Source: CAZXNF01 sp050741255 (GTDB lineage: Bacteria; Pseudomonadota; Gammaproteobacteria; Burkholderiales; SG8-41). Taken from it: DNA of 9,761 bases. The notes under the pieces are model-generated. The model saw only the letters and a program-made list of their open reading frames with translations. It did not search any database and was not told the origin of the DNA. Shown here piece after piece: positions 5,527-9,761 of the stretch. Numbering within the stretch: position 1 is the stretch's first letter; each line of letters starts with the position of its first letter. The DNA is taken from assembly GCA_050741255.1 (NCBI GenBank), contig JBOIEQ010000156.1, positions 1-9,761 of the forward strand, in the 5' to 3' direction. The position numbers were made by a program, and so were the translations under genes.

Positions 5527-6936
5527 ATGAGTCTGGCGTTGACGGCGGAACTCGGCAAATTCGTGGCGAACCTGCGCTATCGCGACATTCCCGCGGAAGC
5601 GCTCAACACCATCCGCATGGCGTTCGCCGACACGGTCGGCGTGGCCATCGCCGGCGCCGGCGATCCGGCGCCGCAGCTGCTCATGAAGATGCTGGCGCCG
5701 GCGGGCGGTGAAGCCACGCTCATCGGCAGCGACGTCCGCGCCGCCGCGCGCGACGCGGCATGGATCAACGGCACCGCCGCGCACGCCCTCGACTACGACG
5801 ACGTCGCGCAGCGCGGCGGCCACGCGAGCGCGGTGCTGGTGCCGGCCATCCTGGCCGAAGCCGAAGTGCTCGGCGCGACGGGCGAGCAGATGGCGCTCGC
5901 CTACGCGGCGGGCTTCGAGGTCTTCGCGGACATCGCGCGGCGCGATGCGGACGTGCACCACGAAAAGGGCTGGCATCCGACCAGCGTGTTCGGCGTGATG
6001 GGCGCGGCCGCCGCGTGCGCGTCGCTGCGCGGACTCGATGCGCGGCAGGCGGCGATGGCCATCGGGATCAGCGCGTCGCAGAGTTCCGGGGTGGTCTCCA
6101 ATTTCGGCTCGATGACCAAACCGTTCCATGCGGGGATCGCCGCGCACGCAGGCGTGGTCGCGGCGCGGCTCGCCGCCCTCGGCTTCACGTCCGCACCCGA
6201 TGCCCTCGAACACGAGCCCGGCCTGCTGACGGCCGTCTCCCCCGCCGGCCGCATGGATCTCGACTCGCCGCTGCGCGCGGGCGTGGAATGGCAGATCTGC
6301 GGCAGCAACCAGATCGGCATCAAGAAGTATCCCGCCTGCTATTGCGTGCACCGGTCGCTCGACGGCATGCTCGATCTGCTGAAAAAGCAGCCGATCGCGC
6401 CGGACGACGTCGCCCGTGTGAATGTCAGCTATAGCCCGCGCAACGTGATCGCGCTGCGCAACCACGCGCCGCAGACCGGCCTCGAGGCCAAGTTCAGCAT
6501 CGAATTCGCGGTCGCCGCCGCGCTCCTCGTGCAACGCGCGGGATTGACCGAGCTGACCGACGACTTCGTGCGCCGGCCCGACGTGCAGTCACTCATGACG
6601 CGCGTCAGCGGACACGCGGATACCCGCCTCGACCCGCGGCGGCCCGGCTATTCGATCTGCGATGAAGTCGTGATCGACCTGCGCGACGGGCGCCGGCTCG
6701 AAACCGGCCCCATCACGCAGATCCGCGGCGACGCCGGGGCGCCGCTGCGGCATGATGAGCTGTGGGCGAAGTTCGAGGATTGCGTGCGCACGGGTCAACC
6801 GCAACTGTCCGCGCGACCCCTGTTCGATGCGTTGATGACGATCGACCGCTTGCCGGACGCGCGGACGCTCGTCGCGCTGCTGGCGGGGCGGTCCCGCGCA
6901 CAGCGCGACCTGTCGCCACTGAGAAAGGCGGGTTAG
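5527..6936 (+). CDS. MmgE/PrpD family protein (2-methylcitrate dehydratase / cis-aconitate decarboxylase fold)
   Basis: This 469-residue protein starts at ATG 5527 behind a strong GGAGGAG (5514-5520) and ends at TAG 6934-6936. The length is normal for the family. Conserved blocks in order: NGTAAHALDYDD (81-92), GGHAS (97-101), KGWHPTS (147-153), FGSMTKPFHAG (193-203) and GIKKYPACY (263-271). From family knowledge, Asp91/92, His99, His150, Lys198 and Lys266 line up with active-site residues described for cis-aconitate decarboxylase (Asp93, His103, His159, Lys207, Lys272), so an active enzyme is likely. Family members dehydrate 2-methylcitrate, decarboxylate cis-aconitate or epimerise iminodisuccinate; many are uncharacterised. 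There are no prpB/prpC/acnD neighbours, so a propionate role is not supported. Its coupling to a Bug protein with a 15-base gap suggests it acts on a polycarboxylate-like intermediate. Probably the last gene of the operon: a 141-base gap follows. Confidence 0.93.
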   Translation: MSLALTAELGKFVANLRYRDIPAEALNTIRMAFADTVGVAIAGAGDPAPQLLMKMLAPAGGEATLIGSDVRAAARDAAWINGTAAHALDYDDVAQRGGHASAVLVPAILAEAEVLGATGEQMALAYAAGFEVFADIARRDADVHHEKGWHPTSVFGVMGAAAACASLRGLDARQAAMAIGISASQSSGVVSNFGSMTKPFHAGIAAHAGVVAARLAALGFTSAPDALEHEPGLLTAVSPAGRMDLDSPLRAGVEWQICGSNQIGIKKYPACYCVHRSLDGMLDLLKKQPIAPDDVARVNVSYSPRNVIALRNHAPQTGLEAKFSIEFAVAAALLVQRAGLTELTDDFVRRPDVQSLMTRVSGHADTRLDPRRPGYSICDEVVIDLRDGRRLETGPITQIRGDAGAPLRHDELWAKFEDCVRTGQPQLSARPLFDALMTIDRLPDARTLVALLAGRSRAQRDLSPLRKAG

Positions 6937-7064
6937 TTCGGGCCTTGCCCCCGCCGTTGTAGGACTGAGGCTGACGGGCGCGAGAAAAGGCTTCAGGTAG
7001 ATTGATCCGTTCAGGAGTCAGGGAGCAACACGCATCATCAGGCTGTTTGGGTGTCATCGTCTGC

Positions 7065-7069
7065 GAGGG
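7065..7069 (+). promoter_or_regulatory. Shine-Dalgarno supporting the ATG start of the cfa-like gene
   Basis: GAGGG ends eight bases before ATG 7078. An in-frame GTG at 7051 would add nine residues but has no clear ribosome site. Confidence 0.45.
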
Positions 7070-7077
7070 CGCGGGCC

Positions 7078-8274
7078 ATGTTCCTGGAAAGTCGGTTCGA
7101 GCGGTTAGTCGACAGGATGCGGGCCGATGCCGCGGTCCCCCTGCGTCTCGAACTGTGGAACGGTCACCGCTTCGACCTTTCCCCCCGCCCGACAGTCACC
7201 ATCGTCATTCCGCGGCCTTCCGCGCTCCGTTACTTCCTGCCGCCCGACCTCAACAAGCTCGGCGAAGCCTTCGTCGAGGGACAGATCCGCGTGCAGGGTT
7301 CCATCCATGACATCTTCCGGGCGGCGGAAGGACTCGCGCGCGGCGTCGCGGCTTCCACGCGCGCGGGGTTTCATTTCGTCAGGCGGCACACCCGCCAGCT
7401 CGATCGCCGGGCGATCGAGTACCACTACGACGTCTCCAACGAGTTCTACCAGCTCTTCCTCGACCGTCAGATGGTCTATTCGTGCGCGTACTACCGCCGC
7501 GAGGACGATACGCTGGAGGCGGCCCAGGAACAGAAGCTCGATCACATCCTGAACAAGCTGATGCTGAAGCCCGGCGAACGCTTCCTCGACATCGGCTGCG
7601 GCTGGGGCGCGCTGATCCTGCGCGCGGCAAAGCAGTACGGCGCCATCGCCACCGGGATCACGCTGTCGAAGAACCAGTTCGAGCACGCGCAGGCGCGCAT
7701 CCGCGAAGCAGGCCTCGAAGACCGCTGCAAGGTGGAACTGCGCGACTACCGCGATCTCGACGGTACCTACGACAAGATCGCGAGCGTGGGCATGTTCGAG
7801 CACGTGGGGCTCAAGAACCTCCCGGTGTATTTCGCGAAGATCCGCGCCCTGCTCGCGGACGAGGGGCTGGTGCTGAATCACGGCATCACCTCGAGCAATC
7901 CCGACAATCGCTGGACGGAACTCGGCGCGGGCGAATTCATCGACCGCTACGTGTTCCCGGACAGTGCGCTGCCGCACCTGAGTCTCGTGCTGCGGGAGAT
8001 GGCGACGGCGGGGCTGGAAGTTACCGACGCCGAGTCGCTGCGCCGCCACTACGCGCGCACCTGCCACGAGTGGGCGGACCGGCTGGAAACGAACCGGGAG
8101 CGCGCCGCAACGATCGCCGGCGCACGGCGGTTTCGAATCTGGGAGATCTACCTCGCGGGCTGCGCCTTCGGCTTCGCCAACGGCTGGATGAACATCTACC
8201 AGCTGCTGGCGTGCAAGACGTCCAACACCGGGGCACGACCGCTGCCGCTCACGAGGGAGTATATGTATGCCTAG
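7078..8274 (+). CDS. cfa: Cyclopropane-fatty-acyl-phospholipid synthase family methyltransferase
   Basis: This 398-residue protein runs from ATG 7078 (GTG 7051 is a possible alternative) to TAG 8272-8274. It transfers a methylene from S-adenosylmethionine to the double bond of unsaturated acyl chains in membrane phospholipids. An N-terminal lipid-binding domain occupies about residues 1-100. It is followed by YHYDVSNEFY (115-124), MVYSCAYY (132-139), the SAM-binding LDIGCGWGAL (170-179), GMFEHVG (238-244) and NHGI (267-270). Cys136, Glu241, His268, Ile270 and Tyr325 line up with E. coli Cfa Cys139, Glu239, His266, Ile268 and Tyr317 (bicarbonate/active-site residues, from memory), so catalysis looks intact. 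Length is close to E. coli Cfa (382). It could instead be a related modified-fatty-acid enzyme such as a methyl-branching UfaA/CmaA type. It is followed 38 bases later by a small protein gene on the same strand. Confidence 0.93.
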   Translation: MFLESRFERLVDRMRADAAVPLRLELWNGHRFDLSPRPTVTIVIPRPSALRYFLPPDLNKLGEAFVEGQIRVQGSIHDIFRAAEGLARGVAASTRAGFHFVRRHTRQLDRRAIEYHYDVSNEFYQLFLDRQMVYSCAYYRREDDTLEAAQEQKLDHILNKLMLKPGERFLDIGCGWGALILRAAKQYGAIATGITLSKNQFEHAQARIREAGLEDRCKVELRDYRDLDGTYDKIASVGMFEHVGLKNLPVYFAKIRALLADEGLVLNHGITSSNPDNRWTELGAGEFIDRYVFPDSALPHLSLVLREMATAGLEVTDAESLRRHYARTCHEWADRLETNRERAATIAGARRFRIWEIYLAGCAFGFANGWMNIYQLLACKTSNTGARPLPLTREYMYA

Positions 8275-8312
8275 CGTCGCCCGTCCGGGGCACGCCCTGA
8301 CGGAGATTCCGC

Positions 8313-8621
8313 ATGAACGACAGCAAACCCGCGGGCGGCCACACCCCGGAGATCGATCTGGCGGAAGTCACGCGCCTCGTCGACGCGATCGAGCAGGACC
8401 TCGGCAAGGTCCGCGGCAAGGCGGACGACCTGCGGCAGTTGCGAAACGAAGTGGCAACGCTCAAGAACGTGCTCAATTCGCCGATCCAGCGCCACCACTG
8501 GGTGCGGGACGGTCTGCACGGCATGCGGACGGCCTTCGAGGACGCCCTCGACACCACCATGGCGGAGGGCATCAAGGCCGGCCGCTACGTGGCGGAAATC
8601 GGCCGCATCCTGGGCTTGTAG
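8313..8621 (+). CDS. Small helical, possibly coiled-coil protein of unknown function
   Basis: This 102-residue protein starts at ATG 8313, seven bases after GGAG (8302-8305), and ends at TAG 8619-8621. It lacks a signal peptide and membrane segments. Residues about 14-57 form a charged helix with spaced hydrophobics (IDLAEVTRLVDAIEQDLGK, then ADDLRQLRNEVATLKNVLN), consistent with a coiled coil. A conserved-looking HHWVRDGLHGM segment (61-71) and an amphipathic C-terminal helix follow. I do not recognise the family. It begins 38 bases after the cfa-like gene on the same strand, so the two are probably co-transcribed, and a role linked to the lipid-modifying enzyme or membrane surface is possible. 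The 3' end is 7 bases from the stop of the convergent third Bug gene. Confidence 0.75.
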   Translation: MNDSKPAGGHTPEIDLAEVTRLVDAIEQDLGKVRGKADDLRQLRNEVATLKNVLNSPIQRHHWVRDGLHGMRTAFEDALDTTMAEGIKAGRYVAEIGRILGL

Positions 8622-8628
8622 CCCTCCG

Positions 8629-9594
8629 TTACTGCGTCTTGATCCCCGCGTCGCGGATGATCTTGTTCCACTTGGCGAGTTCGGCGCGCACGTGCGCGTC
8701 GAGTTGCGCGGGCGTCGACGGGTCCGGCTCGACGCCCGAACTCTGCAGGCTCGAGCGGATGTCGGCCTGGCCGGCGACTTTCTGCACCGCCTGGTTCAGC
8801 CGGGTCACGATCGCCGGCGGCGTCTTGGCGGGCGCCCACAGCGCGTACCAGGTCGTGTACGCATAGCCCTTGAGTCCGGCCTGCGCCAGCGTGGGCACGT
8901 CGGGCAGCAGCGACAGGCGCTCGGCGCTGGTGACGCCCAGCGCGCGCAGCCGGCCGGCCTTGATCTGCGGCACCACCGGTCCGGCGGTTTCGATCAGGAA
9001 CGCCACTTCGCCGCTCATCGCCGCCTGGAAGGCGGGCCCGCCGCCCTTGTAGGGCACGTGCGTGAATTTGACGCGCGCCATGCTCTGCAACAGTTCGACC
9101 GCGAGGTGGCCCGAAGAACCCACGCCGCCCGTGCCGTAATCGAGCGCGCCGGGTTTCGCCCGCGCCAGCGCCAGAAATTCACTGAGCGTGCGCGCCGGCA
9201 GCGCCGGGTTGACGAGCAGCACGCTCGGCGCCGAACCGAGCATGCTGACCGGCGCGAAATCGTTGACGGGATCGTAGGCGAGCGGACTGTAGAGCGCGGG
9301 GCCAAATGCCATCGCGATGTTGAACAGCAGGAGCGTGTAGCCGTCGGCGGGCGACTTGGCCGCGAGGTCGGCGCCGATCGTGCCGCCCGCACCGCCGCGG
9401 TTGTCGATCACGAATTGCTGGCCGAGCTCCTTGGACAGCCCGCCCGCAAAAATGCGCGCGACGAAATCGGACGTGCCGCCGGGCGCGAACGGCACCACCA
9501 CGCGCACCGACTTGCCGGGGTAGGTCTGCGCCGCGGCGGTGGCCGCCAGCGACAGCATCAGCACCGTCAACACGATGCGAACAATGGAAGTCAT
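8629..9594 (-). CDS. Bug/TctC-family periplasmic solute-binding protein, typical member
   Basis: This 321-residue protein starts at ATG 9592-9594, with GAAAGG (9601-9606) six bases upstream, and stops with TAA at 8629-8631. The start is chosen over an in-frame upstream ATG (9645) because it gives a textbook signal peptide: MTSIVR, hydrophobic IVLTVLMLSLAATAAA, cleavage after AAA before QTYPGK. Family motifs are canonical: VVVPFAPGGTSDFVAR (34-49), DNRGGAGGTIGADLA, ADGYTLLLFN, YDPVNDFAPVSMLG, VPYKGGGPAFQAAMSG and LPDVPTLAQAGL. It should bind a small carboxylated solute in the periplasm. It is a single gene, convergent with the small coiled-coil protein (7-base gap), with no transporter membrane genes alongside. 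It resembles the first Bug protein more than the second in motif conservation. Ligand unknown. Confidence 0.95.
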   Translation of the reverse strand: MTSIVRIVLTVLMLSLAATAAAQTYPGKSVRVVVPFAPGGTSDFVARIFAGGLSKELGQQFVIDNRGGAGGTIGADLAAKSPADGYTLLLFNIAMAFGPALYSPLAYDPVNDFAPVSMLGSAPSVLLVNPALPARTLSEFLALARAKPGALDYGTGGVGSSGHLAVELLQSMARVKFTHVPYKGGGPAFQAAMSGEVAFLIETAGPVVPQIKAGRLRALGVTSAERLSLLPDVPTLAQAGLKGYAYTTWYALWAPAKTPPAIVTRLNQAVQKVAGQADIRSSLQSSGVEPDPSTPAQLDAHVRAELAKWNKIIRDAGIKTQ

Positions 9595-9685
9595 GGAATA
9601 CCTTTCAGGTCGTAAATGGCGGGGGCGCGAATCAGCAGCATGCACCGGGGTGGAGGCACCAAGCGTATCAGCATAATGTCGCTAT

Positions 9686-9705
9686 GGCCTTGCCGGGGCA
9701 AGGCC
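9686..9705. repeat. Near-perfect 20-bp palindrome upstream of the third Bug gene
   Basis: GGCCTTGCC and GGCAAGGCC are exact reverse complements separated by GG. The palindrome lies about 92 bases upstream of the third Bug start codon. No U-tract follows on either strand, so it may be an operator for this gene, or a hairpin at the end of an unseen neighbour's transcript. The symmetry is certain; the role is not. Confidence 0.45.
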
Positions 9706-9761
9706 CGCCGCGCACTGTTTCGATGCGGGGCGGCACACCGCGGGCACACATGCCAACCTGT

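Noticed and set aside
5215..6534. Minus-strand open frame (439 codons) across the Bug/MmgE-PrpD genes
   Set aside because: Antisense to well-supported genes; Arg/His/Ala-rich with no recognisable domain.
5527..6936. Assignment of the MmgE/PrpD gene as prpD of the methylcitrate cycle
   Set aside because: No prpB, prpC, acnD or prpR neighbours, and the family is functionally broad, so the specific symbol is not justified.
6971..7003. Possible promoter before the cfa-like gene (CTGACG and TAGATT)
   Set aside because: The spacer is 21 bases, too long for a normal sigma-70 promoter, and both boxes are weak.
7105..8067. Minus-strand open frame (320 codons) opposite the cfa-like gene
   Set aside because: Antisense shadow; the plus strand carries all CFA synthase motifs.
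8267..8866. Plus-strand frame (199 codons) overlapping the small helical protein and running into the third Bug gene
   Set aside because: It lacks a coherent fold and overlaps two better-supported genes; its initial part is Arg/Pro/Gly-rich.
9750..9761. ATG at the extreme right edge that could begin a rightward gene
   Set aside because: Only four codons are visible and no convincing ribosome site precedes it.

Overview
The window is about two-thirds G+C, with G/C-rich third codon positions. It carries three genes of the Bug/TctC periplasmic binding protein family, which is massively expanded in Burkholderiales (Bordetella, Achromobacter, Variovorax, Cupriavidus and relatives). A betaproteobacterial chromosome, probably Burkholderiales or an uncultured relative, is the best guess. 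That placement rests on gene content and composition only. I see no rRNA, tRNA, insertion sequence, phage gene or CRISPR array.

Layout from left to right: (1) the 3' part of a Bug gene (+), cut by the window edge and closed by a strong GC hairpin; (2) a small exported protein of unknown function (-); (3) a 317-base gap with several short hairpins; (4) a leftward pair made of a VOC-fold (glyoxalase-like) protein and, 26 bases further on, an MFS exporter/transporter starting at GTG; (5) a 176-base divergent promoter region with a perfect 10-bp inverted repeat; (6) a rightward run of an M19 (membrane dipeptidase-like) metal-hydrolase homologue, a second Bug protein and an MmgE/PrpD-family protein; (7) a cyclopropane-fatty-acid synthase family methyltransferase followed closely by a small coiled-coil-like protein; (8) a convergent third Bug gene (-) with an upstream hairpin near the right edge.

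How they may work together: the divergent block (MFS and VOC one way, M19-like, Bug and MmgE/PrpD the other) looks like a small-molecule catabolic cassette. It offers periplasmic capture of a carboxylated compound, membrane transport, a hydrolase-fold enzyme, a VOC-fold enzyme and a dehydratase/decarboxylase/epimerase-fold enzyme. The substrate cannot be read from the sequence. No TctA/TctB membrane components and no regulator are in the window. The cfa-like gene and its small partner look like an independent lipid-modification unit.

The window is mostly ordinary accessory metabolism. The points most worth a second look are the M19 homologue, which has lost the canonical HxD zinc motif and the bridging glutamate, and the 10-bp inverted repeat in the divergent promoter, whose half-site recurs upstream of the second Bug gene.
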